Notes under the pieces: model-generated
Told to the model about the DNA's origin: nothing
Databases searched by the model: none
Seen by the model: the letters and a program-made list of their open reading frames with translations, nothing else
DNA from: Bolinopsis microptera
Lineage: Eukaryota > Ctenophora > Tentaculata > Lobata > Bolinopsidae
Reading direction: 5' to 3'
Assembly: GCF_026151205.1 (NCBI RefSeq)
Contig: NC_087081.1
Coordinates: 13,598,340-13,662,339 of the forward strand
DNA length: 64,000 nucleotides
Made by a program: the position numbers and the translations under genes
In this document: positions 47,845-59,463 of the stretch, piece by piece
Position numbering within the stretch: the stretch's first letter is position 1
Layout of the letters: each line of letters starts with the position of its first letter

Positions 47845-48330
47845 GGTGCACGATAAAAAATAAACTTGCTCGGATTTTCAAAATTTTTGTACCATTGTTT
47901 TCTACAGACTGTGAGAATTTTCACAGTACCAAATTTGGCATACCTTTTTGAAATGATCAGTGAGTTTCGCCTAATCGCCTTGGTGCCATATTTTATGGTG
48001 CGCGGCTTTTGGAGCAAAAGTAGGTGTAAAAGTCGCGTAATTTGACGAAATTCGTTGACTTTTGTCGTATTATTCTGTCATATGTCCGGTTCCTTGAATG
48101 AGATCATTCTGAAAATTGGTGAAGACCTTCCAATAGGGATTTCACAACTGTCCGAAAAATTTGGTGGATATCGGAGTTCTAGTTGATATATAATAGTAAT
48201 GAAAATGGGGCAAAATACGCTACTTTTAGCTGTTACATAATTTTTGATGGTTGGATATGCTTTGTGCTTTAAATTTTTCGGACACTTTCCTTGTAAGTCT
48301 ATGAGTAAGCTTACCAATTTTTGTTAAAAT
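47845..48330. repeat. Dispersed repeat, copy 1 (partial copy at 49442-49690)
   Basis: Begins GGGTGCACGATAAAAAATAA and includes CTGTGAGAATTTTCACA and CGGACACTTTCCTTGTAAGT. The second copy (49442-49690) has the same landmarks in the same order but lacks about 240 nt between the CATACCTTTTTG and TTTTAGCTGTAACATAA landmarks. Both lie within the nested repeat zone. Family unknown. Confidence 0.8.
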
Positions 48331-49183
48331 TAGATCAAGGGAAGATTGAGATAACTCGTAAAATATTTGTTTCAATTTTTCAAATATTACCGTCGACGAG
48401 TCCAGAGTCCTATTCGGCGCGCGTGCTGGTAGGTTATAAACATACAAGATCTTCTATAAAATTAAACTAATTCAAAATGTATATTCAGTTAACGCAAATA
48501 GTCATCAATTCCAAACTCAATGATGTGTACTGTATTGTCAAAACAAAACGCGTCTTCATGAAATCTAAAAACTCCATAAAAACTTGTAGGTTTATAATTT
48601 ACCAAAACGCGCCCCGAGTTGGACTCGTCGCGACAAATATTTTACGAGTAGAGTTTAAAGTATCACCCTTAACATTTGATTCACGATGTCAATCCTTCGC
48701 AGCTCGGTGAGGCACGTACAGTGGTGCATTTCGCCGATCTACCGATGCGAGAAGCATTATTTGATGCGCGCGCGACCCAGTAGTGCATCGCGCTACAACC
48801 TTAACATGAAAACTAAAAACACTGAATAACAAAGACGGTGATCAGACAATTAATAAAACAAATGAATCATTTTGAACATCGTTCATTTATATGAGTATAT
48901 GATTATGAATGTAAAATAATTTATGAGGTGACAAATGGTAATTGGTATCAAGTATTGTTTACGATCGTTTTTGGAGGACTTCGCCGCGCCGCGCAAACTA
49001 GCATTCTTTCTTTTACGAGATTGTAGCGAGTTGTAGCGCTATGCACTACTGGGCCGCGCCGCGCATCTTCTCGCAACCACATATGCAGATCGATGCTAGA
49101 TTGTAGATGCGAAGGATTGACATCGTGAATCAAGTAGCGAGATGCGATTCGGAATCAGCGTCCAAAAATACACCGAATTAGGG

Positions 49184-49318
49184 TCGTTCACATATTACGT
49201 AATCAGCCGAGGGGGAGGGGGGTTCTAAATGGTTACGCTAGTGTAATTTTGATACAATTACAATAGCTATGTGTAAAAGTAAAACTGATTGCGTACGCGT
49301 AATATGTGAACGACCCCT
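49184..49318. mobile_element. Small MITE with GGGTCGTTCACATATTACGT termini
   Basis: The left end GGGTCGTTCACATATTACGT AATCAG is mirrored by CTGATTGCGTACGCGTAATA TGTGAACGACCC at the right, about 135 bp in all. TTA precedes the left end and follows the right end (after an extra CC), consistent with a 3-bp TWA target as used by PIF/Harbinger elements. No coding capacity. The superfamily is inferred from target and termini only. Confidence 0.7.
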
Positions 49319-49441
49319 TATTAGATTACTTGGTGGAGATATAACTTGCGCCAACTCAGATAGTATCTGGTATCTAAATCGGCTCATATTGTTACGCTCG
49401 TCTTAAAATTATCACGTGACTTTGGTTTTGTAGTGTGTAGG

Positions 49442-49690
49442 GGGTGCACGATAAAAATAAACTTGCTCGGATTTAAAATTTTTTGTACCACTTGCACTGT
49501 TTTTTAGAGACTGTGAGAATTTTCACAATACCATTACCAAATTTGTCATACCTTTTTGGAAAGATCTTTTAGCTGTAACATAATGTTTGATGGTTGGATA
49601 TGCTTTAAATTTGTCGGACACTTTCCTTGTAAGTCTACGTGCTACGAGTAAGCGTACCAATTTTTGTTGCAATCGGAGGTCGGGAAGATT
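49442..49690. repeat. Dispersed repeat, copy 2 (internally deleted)
   Basis: Same orientation and landmark order as 47845-48330, with an internal deletion. The deletion endpoints could show how the family derives shorter copies. Confidence 0.75.
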
Positions 49691-49812
49691 ACTCAATATC
49701 TATTTGTTTGAAGAAAATTGTGCTGGCCGAAATTAGCGCTAAAAAACCATCCTACAGTCGGCACGCGCGGCTCACTGTCGATGGCGCACTACCTAGGTTT
49801 TGCACTTTGCAG

Positions 49813-50680
49813 TTAGTAGAGGCTCTTACGGGCATTGTCTGCTCGATACATTAGGGACCCCAGATACACCTTACTAGACGTATTTTTGACCGTAGAATCG
49901 ATTGAAAGTGGTTTCAAGATGATTGGACTGATTGTTCTGGGGTAAAATCGCAAAAAACCGATTTTTGGGCCAAAAATAGGCCAAAAAACCATGTTTTTTT
50001 GATATTTTGAGCAAGTTAATTTTGTTGGCATGTCGGCAAAACTTGCATAAAGATAGCTAAAAGACAGCCGCACAAGATTGTATAAAAATAAAACAAATCC
50101 CTCTATTTGTTCTGAGGTAAAAATCCAAAAAAGTGGTAAAAATTTTGACTTTTTTGCTTGAAGTTTGAATAATTTTTTGCAGTTGTATTAAATCAACCCA
50201 AAAATAGTCACATCGTGTTTGCCTAAATTTTTCCTTTCCGAGAAGTACCCACTTCATATACTTTATCGAAGTTTGAATATTGTCACTCCGCAAGCGTTTT
50301 TGCCAAATTTTCGACGCGCACTACGCGCAAAAGCATTTAGTTGTTATCAATTGGCACCCGCGCGTTCATCATAAATTTCAAACAGCTATAACTCAGCGAG
50401 ATTATGTCCGTTCTAGCTCATATTTTCACACTAAATAGAAAATAATGTGATCTTATTGCTGACAAAATATGAATATAATTACTTTATTTGCCTTAGAGTA
50501 ATAGACTGTCAAAGTTTAAAACGCGCATTGGTATAGCACGTGACTAATAAGGCCAAATTTATACTTCTTAACATATTATCGATCCTTAGACATCATACTA
50601 TTGTGTCCAATTAGCGGTTAGGTCTCTAAACTCGTAGCAGAAAACACGTCTTTTTGCCCGTAAGAGCCTCTACTAGTAGA
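49813..50680. mobile_element. Inverted-repeat element of about 870 bp
   Basis: The left end TAGTAGAGGCTCTTACGGGC is mirrored at 50656-50678 by GCCCGTAAGAGCCTCTACTA. The interior is AT-rich with no transposase frame, so it is a non-autonomous element. TIR length is about 20 bp. Confidence 0.72.
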
Positions 50681-51233
50681 ACAAAACGGTTTTTACAGAA
50701 ACCGTACTCGATCCTGACCATAACCCACTTTGCAACTTAACTGAAAAATTTTCTTTTCTTCGATGAGACTCTCAAGTCTCAACCTAAACTTATTGATTAA
50801 AATTGTTTCTGGCCCTCGCGATAATCACAAGATCAGAGACACATAAAATGTCACACAAAAATGAATAGTGAAGACGTTTTAGTTTCAGAAAATTTAAAAA
50901 GGGATTTAGTGGTTCAAGAAGCTGAAAAACAAATATATAATATGATACAGATAACAAACTATTTACAGTAGATGTCAGGCCATAACTTAACATCGAGCCT
51001 TCACCCTTCAACGGTAAAAATATTAATCAGATAATTAACTAATCAGATAATTAACTATTAAGCCGAGTTGTCCTCGTCAATACGACTTACAACTGTCACT
51101 TTCAAAGCGAGTCCAGTTGACTAACTAACACACAAATTAATCTGGAACAGAAAATTCAAAATTGACGTAGGGCATTTTCACCAGCTTAAAACAGGCCTGT
51201 TCGACAAGAATCTGAGTTACAAGCTCTAAAAGC

Positions 51234-54200
51234 TTAAAAGGAGGTCTTGAGGTCGCTGAAGTGATCTTCGGAATTCATGTCACGTGTCATGGCAGTTTTA
51301 TCGTTTACTTTAGCTGTTATAACAACGTGCTGTAGCTGAGGAAAATGGTCTCATCAAAATATGGATAATATAGATGTGGTGAAAATTAATTGTTTTGACA
51401 CGTGATCAAAAGCTGGCACTCAGCCATATATGGGCATTAAATCAGGTTACCAAGCCAGACCCTTTCCCATTTGATTTTTCTCAGTATATAGACTGTTGAA
51501 GAGTTTAATATCACTTCATTGTTAAAAATGATTCACTTTCAGTAAAGCACTGATAAGAGTATCATTAATTATTAAAGAGAATCAAGTAGTATAAAGTAAA
51601 TCATATCTGTATATTCAACTATATTTCAGAGAGTAATCGTCAATTAGTTAGTCACTTAGTTAGTCACTTAATTAGTCACTTAATTAGTCACTTACCACCC
51701 CTATGCGAAGTTCCATCTGGATAAGCTCGTTCTTGACTTTAGTGATAGCTTGTTTAATCTTGACCAGCGGTCCGGAGTCAGTCATAGTTGTTCCTTTTTC
51801 GTCCATCTGAGCTTTTATACCTTCCAACTCTTCAGTGATCTGACAGGAGAAGTGCAGGCTTCAAACACAGTGCGATCCCAAATAGCTGACATGTGACTCA
51901 ACTATCAGTAGCTTTAATGCGATTGGATGAAAACAGAGATGATGTAATTGAAATATCTTAGCTTGTTATCGGACAAAACCGTTACAAATACAAGTGTTTG
52001 ATTTAATTTGTCAACTATATAGCATCCAAGTTAAGTTCCAGGATGATTTGCACGACACCGAGAAAGAATCTTTCTAAAAGAACAGATATTATGGTAAACA
52101 TATTCTAAATTAGATAATGACAACTTTAATAGTTTTATTAACGATTTAAGTAAGTGATATAATCATGATAATAATGAACCTGAGCGAGGGTCCGAGACTG
52201 ATCCGTTACGGTAGATCCGGCACTGCGATATTTCTCTTCTATTTCTGCTAATCTGAAAGATACAAATCGCATCAGTCATCAGTTATTGGGATGTCGGATG
52301 CTCCATTTATTGAATACATCTTGGTTCTTAAATCTTAACACCCTGATTAAAACTGGCCCGGTAAATATTTATCAGGAGCAACCATTTTTTGAATGCACGA
52401 ATGAAAGCCCCCCGTAAGGGGATTATCTCTAATGGACTAATTCATTGTTTACATCATAATCAGTTAAAATAAAAACCCAATGGGCACTCCTGAAAACATA
52501 ACTACAAGAAAAATATATCAAAACTAAATAGAAAAGTGAGGTCAAATGTAATAAATCGTAACAAACTGCATTTAATGGCATTAAACTTTTGAATTTGTAA
52601 TTTAATGGCAAAGCAAATTATAGAAAATGTAATAAAATTCAAGCAAAATTTTTGTTCATGAAACCCACAGAATACAATATCTCAGTAACTTCCTTAACAT
52701 TATCAAGGACTATACTTATAAAATTATTTACCGATCCTTTAGTCGTCTGTACTCGGCTATTGGTCCCTCCATCTGACTGTTTATATACTTCTCCCTGCTT
52801 GTTATCTTTTCTAAAGTCCGTGTTATCTCCTGATGCATCTGGTCCAGATGTGTCTGTAAAAGATAAGGTGTTAAAAGATAATTTGTTAAAAGACCTCACA
52901 ATTCGTTGTATGACGTTCCCGTTCATCACATGGTAATGACTCATCAAAACGATTTTGTTGGTGAACCGGAAAATAACAAATTTAGCACTACTGATGATTT
53001 TTCCACAGAAGAGTCCCAAATCTAAAATAATGAATCTAAAACAATAACAATATAATATGAAAATTATTTTATAAAATTTAATAAAATGAGCGGGTTGAAC
53101 CTTGCTGGCGGTTAGAGATGTGCTCATGTTCTTCCTGTTCTCCAACATCTGATCTAAATGTGTTCTCCAGTCCTGCGAGGCTGAGTCCTAAAGGTTCTAC
53201 TTTAAAACACGGCAATTAATTAATTCATTAATTAACTAATTATCCAAATATCTAACTAACTAATTGTTGTCCAAAATCTGATCTGAATGTGTTCTCCAGT
53301 CCTCCGAGGCTGAGTCCTAAAGGTTTTGCTTGAAAACATGGTAATGAATTAACTTATTAATTAACCAATAAACAGGCCTTATTTCATTAATCTGTTCATT
53401 TCAATCAGATGGAAACTCAATAATACACAAAATTATGAGCCCAAAAACAAAATTAATAGCTTCACTACATAAATCTGAATCTATCAGAAATTGTATATAA
53501 AACAAGAAATCAGTAAACTTCAACAAATCAGGTATCTCATTTCCTTGACACGTTTCTCCTCCAATACCTTAAAATCATCCAAGTAAACGGGCCTGATATT
53601 GCAATAAACCTTCACAGCCCTAACTAATCCCACCACTACATACGAAAACATGACTACAACGAAGAAAGAAACAATTTGTCGTGTAAAGTCGGGACAACAA
53701 GCCACGTTTCCACGGGAGTTCCTGCAACAGCCAGCCGCGCAGCACATGACCGTCACGTTGCCGTGGAGATCCTTACAGCACGTCTCCTCGCGCTGACAGC
53801 ACCTGCCGCCGCAGCAGTCCTCGTCCTCGTTACAGCAGTAAGTTTTCAGGCTCCACGGAATACCCTCTATATCAACAGCAGTCTCGTCAGGTGAACGTCT
53901 CATGGGACGATGGTTGTCGGTCAGGGTGAAGTTTCTCTCTTTTTTGTGGTGAAAGCTGTGTGGGTTGTCGTGAGCTTGTGGCGTTGCCCAGTGAGCACAG
54001 CAAATCAGTTGGTTTGGAGTTTTGGTTTGAGTTTTGTTGTTGAAGGGACATGCTGTATGCACGTCAACTCCTCTCCGTTTTAGATCAATGAAGTCTCGAC
54101 AGAATTCTTGGGATGGTTGGCTAAAGGAGAAGGATGCTAACAAAACCATGATTTGGAAGACGCAAGCCACCCTCCTTGTATTGCTCATGTCTTAAATTAA

Positions 54201-56579
54201 TTAGTGCTGCTAATTACTTGTTTACTCCAGCTTAATGTCGGTAGACATTTTTATTGTTTATTCTTTACAGCACTTTACAGCACAAATAGTTGAGTAAACT
54301 CTTGTAACGCAGGCAAGTTTAAAACAAGGAGAAAAAAGCAATAAAACACCGTATGCGTTTCTTCACAATTGGAAAAACATAAATAAAGCCTTACAAATCG
54401 TTTCCGTTGCATGTTTTTATGCGCTAGAAAGTAAGTCAATGATTTTTGGAGTATTACGGATAAAGTGTTATTTTTACCAATACCTAAAAACAGAGTGGCG
54501 CGTGTTATAATAGACCAGAGGGTCTACAACAATCAATAAATATTATTTTAAGGATACTATGGAATAGCTTTCTCGTGTGATCTGACAGCAGTAGTATTAG
54601 TTAGATTCTTTAAATTTAAATCTTTGAATCTGTGAACCGAAACGGGGAATGCAAATCCATTATAATTGACGACCACTATGGTCCTCCTCATGACGGCCAG
54701 AACCTGGCCGTTCTATTGGGTGATAAAGTGAACACTAATTAGTAATTAAGCTGTTAGGTATTACAGATTCTACAGACCTTATCACTACGGAGGTGCACTT
54801 TAAGGGATGGCATAACTCTCTCCACCTCCATTTTCCACTCTAAGGCGTCTGTACTCGATTCTAACAGGTCCTCCTGCTTCTGGACCTAGCATTTAAATCA
54901 ATTATTCATTGTGACTCAATTGATTCTAGATTGGTCAACATGGGGAAATCTGTAACAGGTAACTGTTTGTAATACTGGTGTGAAATAACGGTGGAAACAG
55001 AAGATAATGATGGTACCTCGATTGCGTCTTGTGATGAAGTATTTACTTCCCCGATATCGAGCATTATTTCATCTTCATAATCCTCATCTATGTTTTCATC
55101 TGGGAATATTTCACTTTTGTGAACAAACTATTAGCAAGCACAGAGCTTGAAGGGTAACTGTAATCGATAATCAGAGTACTCTTGACACTTGGCCCTGCCA
55201 AAAACACGTTTATTTGTGGTATAGCCCCAGTACCTTCTATTTGTTCGTCCATAGGGTCGTCCTCTATCGATTCTTCGTTTGCTTCCTCCTCAGTGTATTC
55301 AGGCCTGACACAATAACAATTTGATTCAATTCTTGTTCACTGAATATTTATCTTGAAAGCAATTTTGGACGATGCAAAAGTATTAGCATCATCGGACATC
55401 GTATCGACTATTGTCATAAGAAACAAGAATGACGATTTTCTTCTTTTTGTTTACGAACTAAACGTGCGCGCAGCAATTTTCTACCATACTAGCTGCTGAC
55501 AAAGTTTATTTTAATCAATAAAATATTTGTCGGTTTTCGCGCGTAATAGCTTTTTAACGTACGATTTACAAACTAAAAGATGGGATTCGTGAGATTGCAC
55601 GGATATGATAAGATAAACAGAAGAAGAATCCGTATATAAGGAATCATATAACAGATGAAATTGAAGTTGGAAGAAGTGGTAATTACCTTTCCCAAGAGAA
55701 CTGCCTCATCTCCAGTGCTTTGCTTGCCAGCTGATTCAAGATGTAGCAAACCTATCAGGGGATATTTTATTTATGAAAATTCATTATTTATAATCATGTG
55801 AATTGAGATTTGAGTAAGTCAATGTGAACCTCACAATAATCAATAAAACAGCCAAAATATCCAAGCTGAATACCTCGTCGCCACACCCGGCTTTTAATCT
55901 AGAGGGAGGAAAGTCGGTGTTTAGGCCCAGCGATTTTACTTCAGACATGATACTTGATACCACTGCATTAGGGTCGTCATCCTGGAAAAGTGGAGAGGTA
56001 ATTCAAATCAGATTGTAATATTTTCCAAATATTTGGGGTGACCATTTTATCGTGTTTTAGCTAATGTAATATGTTACAGATTTGAGATTGAACAGGTTGG
56101 ATCATATCAAATTAATATTACTGATCAAAAAATATTGTAAAAATTGGCACAATCAAAATTTTTCCAATATATTTAGCATATTGTATTGACAGTTCGTGGC
56201 TAGAGTTGAAAGCCAGGTAAACCAAGCTCCTCTTTCAGGAGTTACAAAATATATAGGAGCCATGCCAGTGTCATATTCAAGCTTTAAATTTAGAATCAAA
56301 ACAAGTCCTTCATATTATGGAGCCAGGGTGTGAACTGGCTATATATCGTTAAAGTATTTCCATCCCATTACATAATAATACTTGTATATTATAGTAGTGT
56401 TGAAAGTATATATAAAGTAGTGTTGAAAGTATGAAAATCATATTTTAGCTTATAAATTACTAATACTAACTTCAAGGGGGGCTTCGAATCTTTTACCGTT
56501 TAATTCCAATAACCAAGACAGTAAGTTGCTGAAAACAAAGAACTGTTCTCCAGCACTACCTGGAACAGCAAAGTAGGTC
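51234..56579 (-). CDS. IFT57: Intraflagellar transport protein 57 (first exon not located)
   Basis: IFT57 is a coiled-coil subunit of the IFT-B complex that moves cargo along cilia. Exons in coding order on the minus strand: 56471-56579, 55874-55981, 55687-55751, 55234-55304, 55017-55099, 54778-54885, 53101-53172, 52732-52853, 52180-52252, 51696-51839, 51234-51335 (stop TAA 51234-51236). All junctions are GT-AG and phases agree. Family landmarks in order: YFAVPGSAGEQFFVFSNL; DDDPNAVVSSIMSEV; VCYILNQLASKAL; an acidic linker (EEEANEESIEDDP); ESSTDALEWKMEVERVMPSL; DWRTHLDQM; EITRTLEKITSREKYIN; MDEKGTTMTDSGPLVKIKQA; MTRDM. These match vertebrate IFT57 closely. The N-terminal exon expected upstream of 56579 was not found, so the frame is incomplete at the 5' end. 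No polyadenylation signal was assigned. Confidence 0.93.
53260..53325 (-). pseudogene. Partial duplicate of IFT57 exon 53101-53172
   Basis: A direct copy of the acceptor region and first half of the neighbouring IFT57 exon lies about 130 nt upstream of it in the gene. The intron part (CCTTTAGGACTCAGCCTCG type) and DWRTHSDQILDN are preserved, then the sequence diverges and reaches a TAG stop at 53260-53262. If spliced in, it would end the protein, so it is a decayed duplicate or a poison exon. Confidence 0.8.
53520..54188 (-). CDS. Cysteine-rich single-pass membrane protein nested in IFT57 intron (222 aa)
   Basis: Single exon, start ATG 54186-54188, on the same strand as IFT57 and inside its intron between 53172 and 54778. 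Residues 1-23 form a signal peptide (hydrophobic FQIMVLLASFSFS). The ectodomain has N-glycosylation sequons (NKT, NFT, NVT) and, at residues 118-165, seven adjacent-cysteine pairs (CC at 118, 125, 130, 137, 149, 154, 164). A transmembrane helix follows at about 171-190 (IVSFFVVVMFSYVVVGLV), then a basic and acidic cytoplasmic tail of about 32 residues. The CC spacing recalls granulin or other disulfide-dense modules but does not match the full granulin pattern, so no family is assigned. The lack of introns suggests a retrogene or a young gene. Role unknown; surface receptor or adhesion partner is speculation. Confidence 0.75.
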   Translation of the reverse strand: MSNTRRVACVFQIMVLLASFSFSQPSQEFCRDFIDLKRRGVDVHTACPFNNKTQTKTPNQLICCAHWATPQAHDNPHSFHHKKERNFTLTDNHRPMRRSPDETAVDIEGIPWSLKTYCCNEDEDCCGGRCCQREETCCKDLHGNVTVMCCAAGCCRNSRGNVACCPDFTRQIVSFFVVVMFSYVVVGLVRAVKVYCNIRPVYLDDFKVLEEKRVKEMRYLIC

Positions 56580-57889
56580 CTGAAACAGCCAGCCATCAGA
56601 AGTAAAGGGTTAATTGATGATAATCTAAATATACTTGACTAGAATGGACAATTTCATTTTCATAAGAAATAATCCCCGAAAAAAGTAATAATAAATTGTC
56701 ACAGATGGCCAGTATTCCCCAGTATTATAAAGATAAGCCTGTATTGATAAATTTAAACCCCCTCTAGCTATTATCATTGTAATGATACGAATTATGTGGC
56801 TGATAAAATGAGCCATATTCACAACGAGATTTACCGAATGATAACAAAATGTTAAATGGAAGGACAGAATTATATTATCTATTAATCACTGCTTGATTCA
56901 TCTGACGATGATTTTAGTTCTATCCGTCTCCATTTTTATTCTTGGAGTAACTCCGGTGTAATAGGTTTGCTGGCGGTTTACAATCTTATAAATATTATAT
57001 TTTGATGATAGTTGGTGACGAAGTGAGAGTCCCCAAATATTAATATTAAAAATTATTAATATTACTTATTAAGACGGTGTACACAAACGTTTGTTGATCT
57101 TAAACTTTCTTTTTGGGTTCACTGCAAACATTTCCAATCTTGATACAATGCCAGTGAGGCGGCATTTCTATCAATTTTGTCCATTAACAAAACTGTATAG
57201 ATTGAAAACCACTATTGTTTCTAGTTGCCCTTGTTTGATAATTGCAGATCTGGGGATTCATGAGGAATTGAGGGACAGCAGTCTTGTACATGAATATAAG
57301 AGTTCAAAACTTTAACGTTTCACCCCAGTTAATTGACTACAATCTAACAAATTGCTGAGATACCAGCAGTTGACAACTTTACACTGCCTAGACCACATGA
57401 GATTAAGGGAGAGGGTTTGTTTTTTAATGGATCTTTTGTTATATCCTAGTAGCAGAGTGTAGTTGGGTGTGCACTTCGAAGAACAATAGATTTTCAGGAT
57501 AGACCGTACCCTTTTGAATTCTAATCCTTCAGTTGATATTTCTTCTAATCAACCAGGTTTTAACATTTTTGTTAGGCGTACAAAATTCTTGGTTCTTTGA
57601 TATCGGAGCTGCTCCAATCTCTCATGGTGATTTAAGCTAGATGTTGATTAATGAAGTAATTACTTCGTGACTAATGTATAAATTGGTTTAAAGATTCTGG
57701 CAAAAATGGAGCTCAGCGTATTATATCCGCTTTTAACTCGTAAAAGCTGCAATGCTATAATTAGAAATTAACACATTAAAGTTTAAACACTAAACGCTTC
57801 TTATTAAAGCTATTTTCTAATTTATATTGAGGTTGAGAATTAAGAAAATTCTCGCTCCTAAGAGCAAGGGAAAGTAGTTACATCTAAAA
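56580..57889. other. Region expected to hold IFT57 first exon
   Basis: AT-rich sequence with no convincing exon. I searched the minus strand for an N-terminal IFT57 segment ending with a donor two nucleotides into a codon and did not find one. The plus-strand frame at 57091-57315 has no recognisable motif. The missing exon may be very short or lie beyond the fold-back repeats. Confidence 0.4.
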
Positions 57890-58435
57890 TTTGTACTTTT
57901 TGAGTTATAGGCATTTTAAGCCTTAAATCTGCCATTTTTGGCCCTTTTTTACGATGAATTTTACTAAGTTGTTTGAGGCCAGATTTCATAGCTTAAAACT
58001 CAAATCTGAGAGAAATCCTACACCAAAAATTTTGATATGATCATTAGCTACACTCACAAGACATTTTGAAGCGATATCTGCTGACCCGGGTGATAGGTGA
58101 TTTTTCATTTTTCGACCTTGTTCAGTCTGTAACTTCGTCATTTATTGTTCAATTATATAATCCTTCTAGGGGTTTCTTGTACGAATTGTAAGTAATGTCC
58201 AGTAAAAAAATCAGCCAAAAGACTTTGAAAATGACCAAAATATCGGTATTACAGTGCCAGACTTCTCAAAATTTCCAAAACTTTCGAAAAAGAAAATAAT
58301 TATTTATTCGAAAGTGAGTGCTCTCAAAAATAATTTTTAATCTATAAATCTTATTGTTTTGATGTATACTTTCTTAATATGAAGTTAACTACCGGGTCCC
58401 GGCATAAAAGGTTTTTGTGTCCCCATAAAGCTAGA
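57890..58435. mobile_element. Half-copy of the TTAA fold-back family
   Basis: Matches in order and orientation the right arm of the palindrome at 41000-42399: GAGTTATAGGCATTTTAAGC, ACGATGAATTTTACTAAGT, GAAAATAATTATTTATTCGA, and the end TTTTTGTGTCCCC. Similarity is clearly reduced by substitutions and small deletions, so this is an older, single-arm copy. It shows that the family has more than one member in the window and that the two arms of the intron 7 copy are much younger. Confidence 0.85.
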
Positions 58436-58876
58436 ATGATACTACATACTAAAAAACTGTTGCTCAGCTATATTGAGGAAGGAGTGTTGAGACTCTATTG
58501 ATACTTCATACTTTAGCTAAGAACTTTAGTGGTATAAACCAGCACTATCTGCGATTAATGAAATTTCAGCTATTGGGGATTATATGATGTTCACTGTTCA
58601 TTGTTACAGCCACCGTTCCGATTTAATATTTAGCGACTTCCACCAGTAGCATTATTCCAACATCTTTCCACTCTTTTGCTCTTTTTTATTGATACTATTT
58701 CGTTGAAAATTTCATCAATATTGCTGTTAAATATTATATGTAGTATGCATAACTTATAACCTTTATCTTAATTCCAAACTAATGTTGTTTTAAAAATCTG
58801 CTCCTGAATTCAAGAAAATCTCGACGAGGTTTTGCCAAATGCTTTAATAGTCAGTGACATCTGCAATCGTACTTAA

Positions 58877-59457
58877 GGGGGCCGGGGGGGGGGGGGGGGT
58901 CTTCATCGAAATTATCTCGAAATTGATTTTATAGTTGTTTCTGATAGAGGGGAGTTACGGTATATCTATCCGCTGCTTTTGGTCCAATGGAAATATATTA
59001 TTCTTCTCCTACGTTTTTGAGCAATCACCCTGAAACTTTCAGGATATGTTCTAGGGATCATTTAGAAGAGATATATTGAGCCGAATTTTGAGATAGGCCT
59101 TATTTTAGAACATTTTTTATTCGATTTTGAAAATCTTGGATCTAATTTTTTGACGATTTTTCCAGGTCCAAGATTTTCAAAATCAAATAAAAAAGTTTCT
59201 AAAGCCTATCTCAAAATTCGGCTCATCATATCTCTTCTATAGATTTTTAGACTCGATTTTCAGGGCACACGTTTGAAAATCGCTCGCGCAATACAATTAC
59301 ACATAAACGCTGACCTTTGACCAGCGATAATTTCGGCTAGGAACAATATTTTTTCATGGGACCAAAAGCAGCTGATAGATATTACTCCCCTCTATCAGAA
59401 ACAACTATAAAATCAATTTCAAGAGAATTTCGATGAAGACCCCCCCTCCCGGCCCCC
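58877..59457. mobile_element. Complete TTAA-flanked fold-back element, 581 bp
   Basis: Flanked by TTAA at 58873-58876 and 59458-59461. The ends are GGGGGCCGGGGGG and its complement CCCCCCTCCCGGCCCCC; the left end has a G run of about 16. Arms of about 285 nt pair with each other, meeting near 59150-59165. The sequence is related to the truncated copy at 4557-5116. No coding capacity. Confidence 0.9.
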
Positions 59458-59463
59458 TTAATC

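Larger units (their letters stand above)
44884..51233. other. Repeat-rich intergenic region between innexin C and IFT57
   Basis: No gene is supported in 6.3 kb. The stretch 46200-46300 holds a tandem repeat. From 46600 to 49150 there are GC-rich blocks with GCGCGCC motifs that recur in both orientations, for example the GCGATGCGTTAC type near 46895, 47720 and 47790 and its complements near 48690-48800 and 49030. A segment at 47845-48330 is partly repeated at 49442-49690. Two inverted-repeat elements follow (49184-49318 and 49813-50680). The 97-codon minus frame at 46595-46888 has no recognisable motif. Confidence 0.55.
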
